Source: Faeciplasma sp048393055 | Lineage (GTDB): Bacteria; Bacillota; Clostridia; Oscillospirales; Ruminococcaceae | Length of the DNA stretch: 64,000 nt | Direction of reading: 5' to 3' | NCBI GenBank assembly: GCA_048393055.1 | Contig: DBFJJS010000010.1 | Span: 372,001 to 436,000 of the forward strand | Part shown: piece by piece, positions 16,214 to 24,819 of the stretch | Position numbering within the stretch: the stretch's first letter is position 1 | Layout: each line of letters begins with the position of its first letter | Translations under genes and position numbers: made by a program | The notes under the pieces: model-generated | Seen by the model: only the letters and a program-made list of their open reading frames with translations | Database searches by the model: none | What the model was told of the DNA's origin: nothing

Positions 16214-16804
16214 ATGGAGCTGAAAGAGCGAGTTTACGGGGTGTTGGTAGCGTCTGCCTCCGAAAAGTTTAACAGCACGATCACCAGGCTTTTGCCAAAA
16301 GATGTTTACAATCCGGTCGTTATAGCCCAAGATGCAAGCGAGGCAAACCGGCTTCTTTTAGAGCACAGCTTCGATATCGTCGTTATAAACGCTCCCTTGC
16401 CGGATGAATTCGGTTCTCATCTGGCGGCGGATGTACTGAGCCGAAGCGGAGCGGGAGTAATGCTTTTGGTAAAGGCTGAACACTACCCCGATATAAGCGC
16501 AAGATTAACGCCTCTGGGAGCGTTGACGGTCTCAAAGCCGACATCCGCGCAATTTATATTGCAGGCAATGCAGCTTTTGTGCGGCACAAGGGAAAGGATT
16601 CGCCGCATGGAAAAGAAAGCCTCTTCATTTGAAGAGAAAATGTCTGAAATAAGGCTTATCAACCGTGCAAAGCTTATGCTGATTTCAGAGGCCGGTCTTT
16701 CCGAATCGGACGCGCACAGATATATAGAAAAGACGGCGATGGACAGATGCGTAACCCGCCTGAGCGTCGCCAAGGAAATTGTGGATAAATACACTTCTGC
16801 GTGA
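16214..16804 (+). CDS. ANTAR-domain antiterminator with a degenerate receiver (GlnR/NasT-like)
   Basis: A 196-residue protein with an N-terminal receiver-like fold (about 5-120), a coiled segment and a C-terminal ANTAR RNA-binding domain (about 140-193, with INRAKLML and the YIEKTAMD helix). ANTAR proteins bind paired hexaloop hairpins and stop terminators forming. In the receiver the phospho-acceptor Asp is Asn59 (IVVINAPLP), the acidic pair is Ala13-Ser14, and only Lys108 is kept, so phosphorylation is unlikely. No kinase gene is nearby. Its targets are plausibly the glt and glnN leaders. The ATG at 16214 follows GGGGAGA. Confidence 0.9.
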   Translation: MELKERVYGVLVASASEKFNSTITRLLPKDVYNPVVIAQDASEANRLLLEHSFDIVVINAPLPDEFGSHLAADVLSRSGAGVMLLVKAEHYPDISARLTPLGALTVSKPTSAQFILQAMQLLCGTRERIRRMEKKASSFEEKMSEIRLINRAKLMLISEAGLSESDAHRYIEKTAMDRCVTRLSVAKEIVDKYTSA

Positions 16805-16835
16805 AAGCGCCCCTGTATGCACCTCGGGCGTTTTT
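16804..16835 (+). terminator. Terminator of the glt-glnA-ANTAR operon
   Basis: AAAGCGCCC pairs with GGGCGTTTT (9 bp, one wobble) around a 13-nt loop, ending in a T-run directly after the ANTAR stop codon. Confidence 0.75.
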
Positions 16836-16855
16836 ACCATGTTTAAAGCTTGAAG

Positions 16856-16893
16856 AAAGGAGCGCCCACGCCGGCTTTATCAGCCGGAAGGGC
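16856..16893 (+). promoter_or_regulatory. SD followed by a hairpin before the pyrG start
   Basis: AAAGGAG (16856-16862), one C, then a stem-loop (GCCC...CCGGC-TTTATCA-GCCGG...GGGC, 16864-16893), then exactly 11 nt to the ATG. The linear SD-to-start distance of 42 nt is far too long, but folding the hairpin brings it to about 12. The same geometry precedes purA. Confidence 0.6.
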
Positions 16894-16904
16894 TACTAAA
16901 AATC

Positions 16905-18527
16905 ATGCCTAATGTTACTAAGTATATATTTATAACCGGAGGAGTCGTTTCCGGTCTCGGAAAGGGCATTACAGCCGCTTCGCTCGGCAGGCTGCTTAAA
17001 GCAAGAGGGCTTAAGGTAGCCGCTCAAAAGCTTGATCCGTACATAAACGTAGATCCGGGAACAATGAGCCCATATCAGCACGGCGAGGTTTACGTTACCG
17101 ACGACGGCGCCGAAACAGACCTTGACTTGGGTCATTACGAGAGATTCATAGATGAAAACCTCAATAAATATTCCAACCTCACAACCGGAAAGGTATATTG
17201 GAACGTTTTGAACAAAGAGCGCAGGGGGGAGTATCTCGGTTCAACCATTCAGGTTATCCCTCATATTACAAATGAAATAAAGGATTTTGTATATCGCGTA
17301 GGCAAGCAGACCGAGGCTGACGTTGTAATCACGGAAATAGGCGGTACTATAGGCGACATCGAATCGCAGCCATTCATAGAAGCTGCAAGGCAGATATCTC
17401 TGGAAATAGGCAGAGAAAACAGCCTGTTTATTCATGTTACCTTAGTGCCGTTTTTAAGTGGCTCGGACGAGCATAAATCAAAGCCGACTCAGCATTCAGT
17501 AAAGGAGCTCCAGGGAATGGGGGTAAGCCCTAACATTATCGTGCTCCGCTGCGATAAGCCGCTCGAGCAGTCGATATTCCAGAAGATATCCATGTTCTGC
17601 AATGTAAAGCACGACTGCGTATTTGAAAATATTACGCTGTCAAACCTTTATGAGGTGCCAGTTATGCTTGAAAAAGAGGGCTTCTCCAAGGTGGTTTGCA
17701 GAGAACTCGGCATTAAGACCGGCGAGCCTGACCTATCCGACTGGATGCAGATGCTCGAGCTTATCAAAAACTTGAGCCGTAACGTCAGGATAGGACTTGT
17801 AGGTAAATACGTGCAGCTTCACGACGCTTACCTTTCGGTAGCGGAGGCTCTAAGGCACGCAGGATATCACCTTGGCGCTCGCGTAAACATAGAATGGATA
17901 GACTCTGAAACCCTCACTCCTGAAAATTATGAGGATATTCTAAGCAAGATGGACGGAATACTTGTTCCCGGCGGATTCGGGGGCAGAGGAATCGAGGGCA
18001 TGATACTCGCCGCAAAGTATACAAGAGAGCATAACGTTCCATATTTCGGAATATGCCTCGGCATGCAGATAGCGGTAATCGAGTACGCAAGGAACGTCGC
18101 GGGAATTAAGGACGCAAATTCCGGCGAATTTGATGAGATTTGCAAGAATAAAGTTATTGACTTTATGCCCGGACAGAGCGATAATATAGATAAGGGCGGA
18201 ACTCTGCGCTTGGGAAGTTATCCCTGCAAGATAGCCCCCGGCACAACAATGGAGCGATGCTATAAAACTGAGCTTATCCATGAGCGCCACCGTCACCGTT
18301 ATGAATTTAACAACGACTACCGCGAGACGCTGGCTCAGCACGGGCTTACGATTTCGGGCACGTCTCCCGACGGGCGGCTTGTTGAGACGGTAGAGCTTTC
18401 GGACAGAAGATTCCACGTCGGAGTGCAGTTCCATCCGGAGTTTAAGTCAAGACCTAACAAGGCTCACCCTTTGTTTTACGGCTTTGTGGAAGCAGCCCTT
18501 GCATTCGGATCGGAGCGTGACAGGTAA
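16905..18527 (+). CDS. pyrG: CTP synthase
   Basis: Converts UTP to CTP using ATP and glutamine; last step of pyrimidine nucleotide synthesis. The N-terminal synthase domain starts with GGVVSGLGKGITAASLG (nucleotide loop) and has the GTIGDIESQPF region. The C-terminal class I amidotransferase domain has the nucleophile in FGICLGMQ and the His-Glu pair in FHPEF. Length 540 matches the family. It heads a nucleotide gene run and overlaps purF by 1 nt. The unusual leader hairpin is listed separately. Confidence 0.97.
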   Translation: MPNVTKYIFITGGVVSGLGKGITAASLGRLLKARGLKVAAQKLDPYINVDPGTMSPYQHGEVYVTDDGAETDLDLGHYERFIDENLNKYSNLTTGKVYWNVLNKERRGEYLGSTIQVIPHITNEIKDFVYRVGKQTEADVVITEIGGTIGDIESQPFIEAARQISLEIGRENSLFIHVTLVPFLSGSDEHKSKPTQHSVKELQGMGVSPNIIVLRCDKPLEQSIFQKISMFCNVKHDCVFENITLSNLYEVPVMLEKEGFSKVVCRELGIKTGEPDLSDWMQMLELIKNLSRNVRIGLVGKYVQLHDAYLSVAEALRHAGYHLGARVNIEWIDSETLTPENYEDILSKMDGILVPGGFGGRGIEGMILAAKYTREHNVPYFGICLGMQIAVIEYARNVAGIKDANSGEFDEICKNKVIDFMPGQSDNIDKGGTLRLGSYPCKIAPGTTMERCYKTELIHERHRHRYEFNNDYRETLAQHGLTISGTSPDGRLVETVELSDRRFHVGVQFHPEFKSRPNKAHPLFYGFVEAALAFGSERDR

Positions 18528-19972
18528 TGGACAAGCTTAAAGAAGAGTGCGGAGTATTCGGCGTGTATTCGCCAAATCCCGCTAATGTCGCGGGACTTGC
18601 CTACTACGGTCTTTACGCTTTGCAGCACCGCGGTCAGGAAAGTTGCGGAATAGTCGTATGCGATGACGGTATATTCTACTCGCATAAAGATTTGGGGCTT
18701 GTAAACGACGTGTTTACAAATGAAGCTATGGCAAGCCTCCCTAACGCAACCATGGCTGTCGGACATGTCAGATACGGCACTACGGGGAAAAACAGCCGCA
18801 ATAACTGCCAGCCCATAGAAGTAAATCACATGAAGGGCAAGCTCGCGCTCGCGCATAACGGAAACATCAGCAACGCTTACGAGCTGAGATCATCTCTTGA
18901 GATGTCCGGCGCGATTTTCCACACTACCAGCGACACCGAGATTATAGCGTACATAATAACCCAGGAAAGACTCACCTCCCCGTCCATAGAATCTGCCGTG
19001 AGCAGAGCCATGCTGCGGCTTGACGGTGCGTATTCCCTTGTTTTAATGTCGGCCGCAAAGCTTATTGCCGTCAGGGATAAGTATGGCTTAAGACCGCTTT
19101 GTTACGGCAAAAGGCAGGACGGAACGTATATAATCGCCTCGGAAAGTTGTGCGCTGTCGGCGGTTGGGGCTGATTTTATAAGGGACGTTCTTCCGGGTGA
19201 AATCGTAGTGTTCGACGAATCAGGAGTTCATTCATATAAAGAGCACTGCGGAAAGTGCCGCGAGAGCATATGTATCTTTGAATACATATATTTTGCAAGA
19301 CCTGATTCCGTTATAAACGGAGTCTCGGTTCACGCTTCAAGAAAACGCGCGGGAGAAATTCTTGCGAAAAGACACCCCGTTGAGGCGGACGTAGTCATAG
19401 GAGTACCGGATTCCGGACTTGACGCAGCGCTGGGTTATTCAGCCGCGTCCGGAATACCATACGGAATAGGCTTTATAAAAAACAAATACATAGGGCGCAC
19501 GTTTATTTCTCCCGGTCAGGACGACAGGCTCAACAAAGTAAAAATCAAGCTCAACGTAATACGGGAAACAGTTTGCGGAAAGCGGGTAATAATGATAGAC
19601 GACTCTATTGTAAGAGGGACCACAAGCGCTCAGATTGTAAAGCTTCTTCGGGAAGCTGGTGCGTCGCAGGTCCATGTAAGGGTCTCTTCCCCGCCGTTTA
19701 TGAACCCATGCTATTACGGCACGGACATCGATTCAAAGGACAACCTTATAGCCTGCCGGCATTCAATAGATGATATCGCGGACATAATAGGTGCGGACAG
19801 CATAGGCTTTCTTCCGATTGACGACCTGCCCAAGCTTATAGGTTCTGACAAATTCTGCAGCGCATGCTTTACCGGAAATTATCCTACTCCGGTCCCAAAG
19901 TTCACGGAAAAAGATCGTTTTGAAGTAAAGCTGTCCGAAAGGAAGTCAAAAACACAGTCTGAAAAGCAATAA
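18527..19972 (+). CDS. purF: Amidophosphoribosyltransferase
   Basis: First committed step of purine synthesis: PRPP plus glutamine to phosphoribosylamine. The seven-residue leader MDKLKEE precedes Cys8, the N-terminal nucleophile exposed after propeptide cleavage as in the Bacillus enzyme. The PRPP loop VIMIDDSIVRGTTS is present. Cysteines in CGKCRESICIFEYIYFARPD and DKFCSACFTGNY fit the 4Fe-4S, oxygen-sensitive class. The ATG overlaps the pyrG TAA by one base. Confidence 0.97.
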   Translation: MDKLKEECGVFGVYSPNPANVAGLAYYGLYALQHRGQESCGIVVCDDGIFYSHKDLGLVNDVFTNEAMASLPNATMAVGHVRYGTTGKNSRNNCQPIEVNHMKGKLALAHNGNISNAYELRSSLEMSGAIFHTTSDTEIIAYIITQERLTSPSIESAVSRAMLRLDGAYSLVLMSAAKLIAVRDKYGLRPLCYGKRQDGTYIIASESCALSAVGADFIRDVLPGEIVVFDESGVHSYKEHCGKCRESICIFEYIYFARPDSVINGVSVHASRKRAGEILAKRHPVEADVVIGVPDSGLDAALGYSAASGIPYGIGFIKNKYIGRTFISPGQDDRLNKVKIKLNVIRETVCGKRVIMIDDSIVRGTTSAQIVKLLREAGASQVHVRVSSPPFMNPCYYGTDIDSKDNLIACRHSIDDIADIIGADSIGFLPIDDLPKLIGSDKFCSACFTGNYPTPVPKFTEKDRFEVKLSERKSKTQSEKQ

Positions 19973-20106
19973 AAACGCCGCTGATACAAACCAATATTTT
20001 TAGGACAAGCATAATATTAATTTCCAGCAGAAGTCAATATTATGTCTTGTTCTGTGTATATGCGTTTGCGTGGCGCGCTGCCGGACGCACGTCATAATAT
20101 CGTTTA

Positions 20107-20124
20107 TATGCGGTTATACGCATA
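20107..20124. repeat. Small hairpin upstream of purC
   Basis: TATGCG and CGCATA flank a 6-nt loop in the 189-nt purF-purC gap, immediately before a TATAAA that could be a -10 element. No riboswitch consensus is recognisable here. Confidence 0.3.
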
Positions 20125-20161
20125 CTATAAAAATAATCATAGAAAAGGTTGGTTGATTAGA

Positions 20162-20857
20162 ATGAAAATGCTCTACGAAGGAAAGTCAAAGATCGTCTAT
20201 GAGGGCGAGGACCCCAAGACCTGTATAATCAAGTACAAGGATACCGCCACAGCAGGAAACGGCGCAAAGAAGGAGGACCTTCCCGAAAAAGGCAAGCTTA
20301 ACGCGGAAATCTCCAACATCATTTTTGAATATCTGATGGCGAACGGCATAAAAACTCACCTTATTAAGGTAATCGACGAAACAAGCGTTCTTGTTAAAAA
20401 GGCTGAAATCGTAATGGTAGAGGTCATCGTAAGAAACGTAGCCGCAGGAAGCTTTTCAAAGAAGTACGGCGTTCCGGAGGGAGCGGAGCTTAAGAACACG
20501 GTAGTAGAGTTCAGCTACAAAAGCGATGAGCTCGGCGACCCCATGATCAACGACAGCCAGATTACAGCTTTGGGAATTGCCACTCAGGCTGAGCTTGACC
20601 AGCTCAAGGAAATGGCTATTAAGATAGACAATCTTATGACCGAAATGTTTGCAAAGGCTGGAATCAGGCTTATTGACTTTAAGCTTGAGTTTGGCCGCGT
20701 TGACGGCGAGCTTATCCTTTGCGATGAGATTTCTCCCGACTCCTGCCGCCTTTGGGACGCTAAGACAAACGAAAAGATGGACAAGGACCGTTTCCGCAGG
20801 GATATGGGCAACGTTATGGAAGGCTACAAGGACGTATTGGCAAGAATTAAAAAATAA
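20162..20857 (+). CDS. purC: Phosphoribosylaminoimidazole-succinocarboxamide synthase
   Basis: ATP-dependent coupling of aspartate to CAIR to give SAICAR in purine synthesis. The 231-residue product has the SAICAR synthetase signatures YEGKSKIVYEG at the start, VEVIVRNVAAGSF near 85-97 and ILCDEISPDSCRLWD near 180-194. The ATG at 20162 is the family-typical start (MKMLYEGKSK); the longer in-frame ATG at 20042 would add residues unrelated to the family. SD support is modest (AAAAGG, 11-12 nt away). Confidence 0.96.
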   Translation: MKMLYEGKSKIVYEGEDPKTCIIKYKDTATAGNGAKKEDLPEKGKLNAEISNIIFEYLMANGIKTHLIKVIDETSVLVKKAEIVMVEVIVRNVAAGSFSKKYGVPEGAELKNTVVEFSYKSDELGDPMINDSQITALGIATQAELDQLKEMAIKIDNLMTEMFAKAGIRLIDFKLEFGRVDGELILCDEISPDSCRLWDAKTNEKMDKDRFRRDMGNVMEGYKDVLARIKK

Positions 20858-20882
20858 AATTTAAACCGAACGGAGAGATAAA

Positions 20883-22313
20883 ATGTCAGACAGATACGAA
20901 AACCCACTCTGCAAACGATATGCCAGCAAGGAAATGCAGCATATATTTTCCGATGACATGAAGTTTTCGACATGGAGAAAGCTTTGGATAGCCTTAGCTG
21001 AAAGCGAAAAGGAACTCGGTCTTGATATCAGCGACGAGCAAATCGCGGAAATGAAAGAGCATATCTACGATATCGACTATAAGACAGCCGCCGAGCGCGA
21101 GGCAAAGGTAAGGCACGACGTAATGGCGCATATCTACACCTACGGGCTGTCCTGCCCCAAAGCAAAGCCGATAATACACCTCGGCGCAACAAGCTGCTAC
21201 GTGGGAGACAACACCGACATAATCCAGCAGCGCAGCGCCCTTTTGCAGATACGCAGGCTGCTGCTGGCGGCTATATCTGCTCTTTGCAGCTTTGCAAACA
21301 GCTATAAAAGCCTGCCGTGCCTGGCGTATACCCACTTCCAGGCCGCTCAGCCGACAACGCTCGGAAAACGCGCGACGCTGTGGCTTCACGATTTGATGCT
21401 TGACCTTGAGCACCTTGATTTTGTTCTGGGAAACCTGAAGCTTCTCGGCTGCAAGGGCACAACAGGAACGGGAGCGAGCTTTTTGGAGCTGTTCGGCGGA
21501 GATCACGAAAAGGTTAAAAAGCTTGAGATGCTTATAGCCGAAAAGATGGGCTTTAAATCAACATACCCCGTCAGCGGACAAACCTATTCAAGAAAGGTAG
21601 ATTACTTCACTCTCTCGGTTCTCTCCGGCATCGCGCAAAGCGCGCACAAGTTCTCAAACGATATAAGGCTTCTGTCGCACCTTAAAGAGGTGGATGAGCC
21701 TTTTGAGGCGGGACAGGTCGGCTCTTCCGCAATGGCCTACAAGCGCAATCCGATGCGTTCTGAAAGAATAGCCTCGCTTGCAAGATACGTTATCGCAGAC
21801 ACCATGAACCCCGCTATGACGGCGAGCGAGCAGTGGTTTGAAAGGACGCTCGACGATTCCGCAAACCGCCGCATAAGCATTCCGGAGGCGTTTTTGGCCG
21901 TAGACGGAATACTTACGCTTTATATCAACATAGTAAACGGGATGACAGTTTATCCGAAGGTAATTGAAAAGCACCTTATGGAGGAGCTTCCGTTCATCGC
22001 AACCGAAAATATACTTATGTACTGCGTCAAGAAGGGCGGAGACCGTCAGGTGCTGCATGAGGCGATACGCACTCACGCCGTAGCGGCCGCCAAGGCGATA
22101 AAGCAGTTCGGCGCCGACAACGACCTTATGGACAGAATAGCCGCAGACCCCGTATTCAACATTACGCGCGGTGAGCTCGACGAAATAATACGCGAGGGCG
22201 GCTTCACGGGACGCGCCAAGGAACAGACGCAGGAATACCTGGACGAGGTGGCGCAGGTTCTTGAGCAGCCGCAAAACCAGATGGGAACGGTAGATACCAC
22301 TGTCAACGTATAA
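20883..22313 (+). CDS. purB: Adenylosuccinate lyase
   Basis: Cleaves SAICAR to AICAR and adenylosuccinate to AMP. Belongs to the fumarase/aspartase superfamily: LGATSCYVGDNTD, THFQAAQPTTLGKR, and the signature loop GSSAMAYKRNPMRSE near 279-293. 476 residues, the length of the eukaryote-like/clostridial PurB form. CGGAGAGATAAA precedes the ATG. Lies 25 nt after purC. Confidence 0.97.
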   Translation: MSDRYENPLCKRYASKEMQHIFSDDMKFSTWRKLWIALAESEKELGLDISDEQIAEMKEHIYDIDYKTAAEREAKVRHDVMAHIYTYGLSCPKAKPIIHLGATSCYVGDNTDIIQQRSALLQIRRLLLAAISALCSFANSYKSLPCLAYTHFQAAQPTTLGKRATLWLHDLMLDLEHLDFVLGNLKLLGCKGTTGTGASFLELFGGDHEKVKKLEMLIAEKMGFKSTYPVSGQTYSRKVDYFTLSVLSGIAQSAHKFSNDIRLLSHLKEVDEPFEAGQVGSSAMAYKRNPMRSERIASLARYVIADTMNPAMTASEQWFERTLDDSANRRISIPEAFLAVDGILTLYINIVNGMTVYPKVIEKHLMEELPFIATENILMYCVKKGGDRQVLHEAIRTHAVAAAKAIKQFGADNDLMDRIAADPVFNITRGELDEIIREGGFTGRAKEQTQEYLDEVAQVLEQPQNQMGTVDTTVNV

Positions 22314-22325
22314 ACAACCGGGAAA

Positions 22326-22337
22326 AGAGCCGGCTCT
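22326..22337. repeat. 12-bp palindrome between purB and purA
   Basis: AGAGCCGGCTCT is a perfect dyad 13 nt after the purB stop. It has no T-run and is too short to terminate alone. It may be a regulatory or chance element. Confidence 0.3.
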
Positions 22338-22346
22338 AAATTCAAG

Positions 22347-22373
22347 AAAGGAGCGCCTTTGGTCTTCAAGGGC
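22347..22373 (+). promoter_or_regulatory. SD followed by a hairpin before the purA start
   Basis: AAAGGAG (22347-22353), one C, a 7-bp hairpin GCCTTTG-GTCTT-CAAGGGC (22355-22373), then exactly 11 nt to the ATG. The SD, the single C and the 11-nt tail match the pyrG leader although the hairpin sequences differ. Confidence 0.6.
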
Positions 22374-22384
22374 ACACATTAACT

Positions 22385-23653
22385 ATGCTTACAGCAATCG
22401 TAGGAATCAACTGGGGAGACGAGGGTAAGGGCAGAATGGTTGACCTTCTGTCCTCCGACTATGACATAATCTGCCGTTATCAGGGCGGAAACAACGCAGG
22501 GCACACGGTAATAAACGAAAAGGGCAAGTTTATCTTAAACCTTCTGCCCTCCGGAATACTCCGTGAAACCACTGTAAACGTCATGGGCAACGGTATGGTA
22601 ATAGATATCGAGCACCTTACGCACGAAATCGCCACCCTTGTCGAAAAGGGTATAGTTATAACCCCCGACAATCTTAAAATAAGCGAGAAGGCTATAATCT
22701 GCATGCCCTATCACAAGATGATGGACATCCTTGAGGAAGAGCGTCTGGGAGACAAGAAATTCGGCTCGACAAGGCGCGGAATCGCACCCGTATATGCGGA
22801 CAAGTACATGAAAAAAGGCATAAGAATGGACGACCTCTATCACATGGACGTGCTTGCCGAAAAGGTTAGGGATATAGTCGAGTGGAAGAACCTCACCGTT
22901 ACCGGCTACGGACATGAGCCGGTTAATCCGGACGAAATGATGGACTGGCTTAAAAAATACGGCGAAATAGTGCTTCCGTATGTCACAGACGTTTCAAAAT
23001 ATCTTTGGAACGCCAAGCAGAGCGGCAAGCGCATAATGTTCGAGGCTCAGCTTGGCGCGCTAAGAGATATCGAGTTCGGTATTTATCCGTATACATCGTC
23101 GTCCACTACCCTTGCCGGATACGCAACTATAGGCGCGGGAATACCCGGCGCGAAGCTTGATGAAACAATAGGAATAATGAAGGCGTACTCTACCTGTGTG
23201 GGAGAAGGTCCGTTTACGGTTGAAATGTTCGGAGACGAAGCAGAAGCCCTGAGAAAAGCAGGCGGAGAATACGGAGCCGCTACCGGCAGGCCCAGAAGAG
23301 TAGGACCGTTTGACGTACCGGCGTCAAGAGAAGGCGTTATACTTCAGGGAGCAGACTATATTGCTCTTACAAAGATGGACGTTTTGTCCTATCTCGATAA
23401 AATACCCGTATGCGCAGCCTACGATATCGACGGCGAAATCACTACCGACTTCCCCACCGGCTACAGGCTTGACCGCGCAAAGCCGGTAATAGAATACCTG
23501 GACGGCTTCGGCGACGTTTCCGGCTGCCGCAAGCCGGAGGATCTGCCAAAGGCTGCAATTGACTACATCAGATATATTGAAAAGGCCGTCGGCTGCCCTG
23601 TCAAGTACGTTTCTGTAGGCGCGGAGCGCGAGGAATACGTGAAGATGTTCTGA
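22385..23653 (+). CDS. purA: Adenylosuccinate synthetase
   Basis: GTP-dependent first step from IMP towards AMP. Begins with the GTPase-like loop GINWGDEGKGR that contains the catalytic Asp; NNAGHTV and GSTRRGIAPVYADK follow. 422 residues, the standard length. It lies 71 nt after purB, with the hairpin-spaced SD described separately. Confidence 0.97.
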   Translation: MLTAIVGINWGDEGKGRMVDLLSSDYDIICRYQGGNNAGHTVINEKGKFILNLLPSGILRETTVNVMGNGMVIDIEHLTHEIATLVEKGIVITPDNLKISEKAIICMPYHKMMDILEEERLGDKKFGSTRRGIAPVYADKYMKKGIRMDDLYHMDVLAEKVRDIVEWKNLTVTGYGHEPVNPDEMMDWLKKYGEIVLPYVTDVSKYLWNAKQSGKRIMFEAQLGALRDIEFGIYPYTSSSTTLAGYATIGAGIPGAKLDETIGIMKAYSTCVGEGPFTVEMFGDEAEALRKAGGEYGAATGRPRRVGPFDVPASREGVILQGADYIALTKMDVLSYLDKIPVCAAYDIDGEITTDFPTGYRLDRAKPVIEYLDGFGDVSGCRKPEDLPKAAIDYIRYIEKAVGCPVKYVSVGAEREEYVKMF

Positions 23654-23724
23654 CACCCCTCGCCCCCGCAATTTGACCTCCCCTGCCCCAACTACGATAG
23701 AATTTACGAAAGGAACATAATGCC

Positions 23725-24819
23725 ATGAAGGAATTTGACCGCAAGATTATCCTGGAGGACGGAAGCGAATACCTTGGCTACGGCTTTGGAAGCTATTCGG
23801 ACAAGGTCCTTGAAATAGTTTTCAACACTTCCATGGTCGGCTATCAGGAAATCGTGTCAGACCCATCATATACTGATCAGATGGTCGTTATGACATATCC
23901 CCTTATCGGCAACTACGGTATCACAGACGACGACTACGAAAGCAAAAACCTTTCGATAGGCGCTCTTGTCGTAAGGGATTACAACGATATGCCCTCAAAC
24001 TTCCGCTACACAAAAGCTTTGGCGGAGCTTCTTGAGGAAAACGGGATCTCAGGAATATCCGGCGTGGATACAAGAAAGCTTACAAGAAGCATCCGCGATA
24101 TAGGATCGAGAAGAGCTCTTATTACGGACATCTCCACACCTCTTGAGGATGGTCTTAAAATAATCGCCTCCACTCCCATACCGAAGGACGCCGTTTCCAG
24201 GGTAAGCTGCAAAAAGCGCTGGTATTCAAGAACCGCAAACCCCAAATTTAACGTGGTTGCTCTTGACTGCGGCATAAAGCTCAATATCATTCGTTCACTC
24301 AACAAGCTCGGCTGCAATGTAACCATTGTACCGTACAACACGACCGCCGAGGAAATACAGTTTATGAACCCGGACGGCGTATTTCTGTCAAACGGTCCGG
24401 GCGACCCCGAGGACGTAGGCTGCGCGATAGAGCTTGTTAAAAACCTGCGCGGCAAGTATCCGATATTCGGCATATGCCTGGGTCATCAGATAATATCTCT
24501 TGCCTACGGTGCTAAAACGTATAAGCTGAAGTTCGGGCACAGAGGCGGTAATCACCCTGTTTTGAACCTTGCGACCGGGAAGATAGAAATAACCTCTCAG
24601 AACCACAGCTATGCGGTGGAGCCGGAAAGCATAAAAGGCACGGGTCTGACAATCACTCATGTAAACCTGCTTGATAAAACCGTTGAAGGCGTAAGCTGCA
24701 TGGATGACAGGATATTCAGCGTGCAGTATCACCCCGAAAGCGCGCCCGGACCGCAGGACAGCGGATATCTGTTCGGTCAGTTTATAGATATTATGAAGGA
24801 GGCGAAAAACAATGCCTAA
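23725..24819 (+). CDS. carA: Carbamoyl-phosphate synthase small subunit
   Basis: Glutaminase subunit that feeds ammonia to CarB for carbamoyl phosphate (arginine and pyrimidine precursor). The N-terminal CarA domain (LEDGSEYLGYGFG, NTSMVGYQEI) is followed by a class I amidotransferase domain with the nucleophile in FGICLGHQ and His-Glu in YHPESAPGP. 364 residues. GAAAGGA precedes the ATG; the 3' end overlaps carB by 8 nt. Confidence 0.97.
   Translation: MKEFDRKIILEDGSEYLGYGFGSYSDKVLEIVFNTSMVGYQEIVSDPSYTDQMVVMTYPLIGNYGITDDDYESKNLSIGALVVRDYNDMPSNFRYTKALAELLEENGISGISGVDTRKLTRSIRDIGSRRALITDISTPLEDGLKIIASTPIPKDAVSRVSCKKRWYSRTANPKFNVVALDCGIKLNIIRSLNKLGCNVTIVPYNTTAEEIQFMNPDGVFLSNGPGDPEDVGCAIELVKNLRGKYPIFGICLGHQIISLAYGAKTYKLKFGHRGGNHPVLNLATGKIEITSQNHSYAVEPESIKGTGLTITHVNLLDKTVEGVSCMDDRIFSVQYHPESAPGPQDSGYLFGQFIDIMKEAKNNA

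Noticed and set aside
19973..20161. Purine riboswitch before purC
   Set aside because: Only a small hairpin and a TATAAA are present; the conserved purine-aptamer loops are absent.
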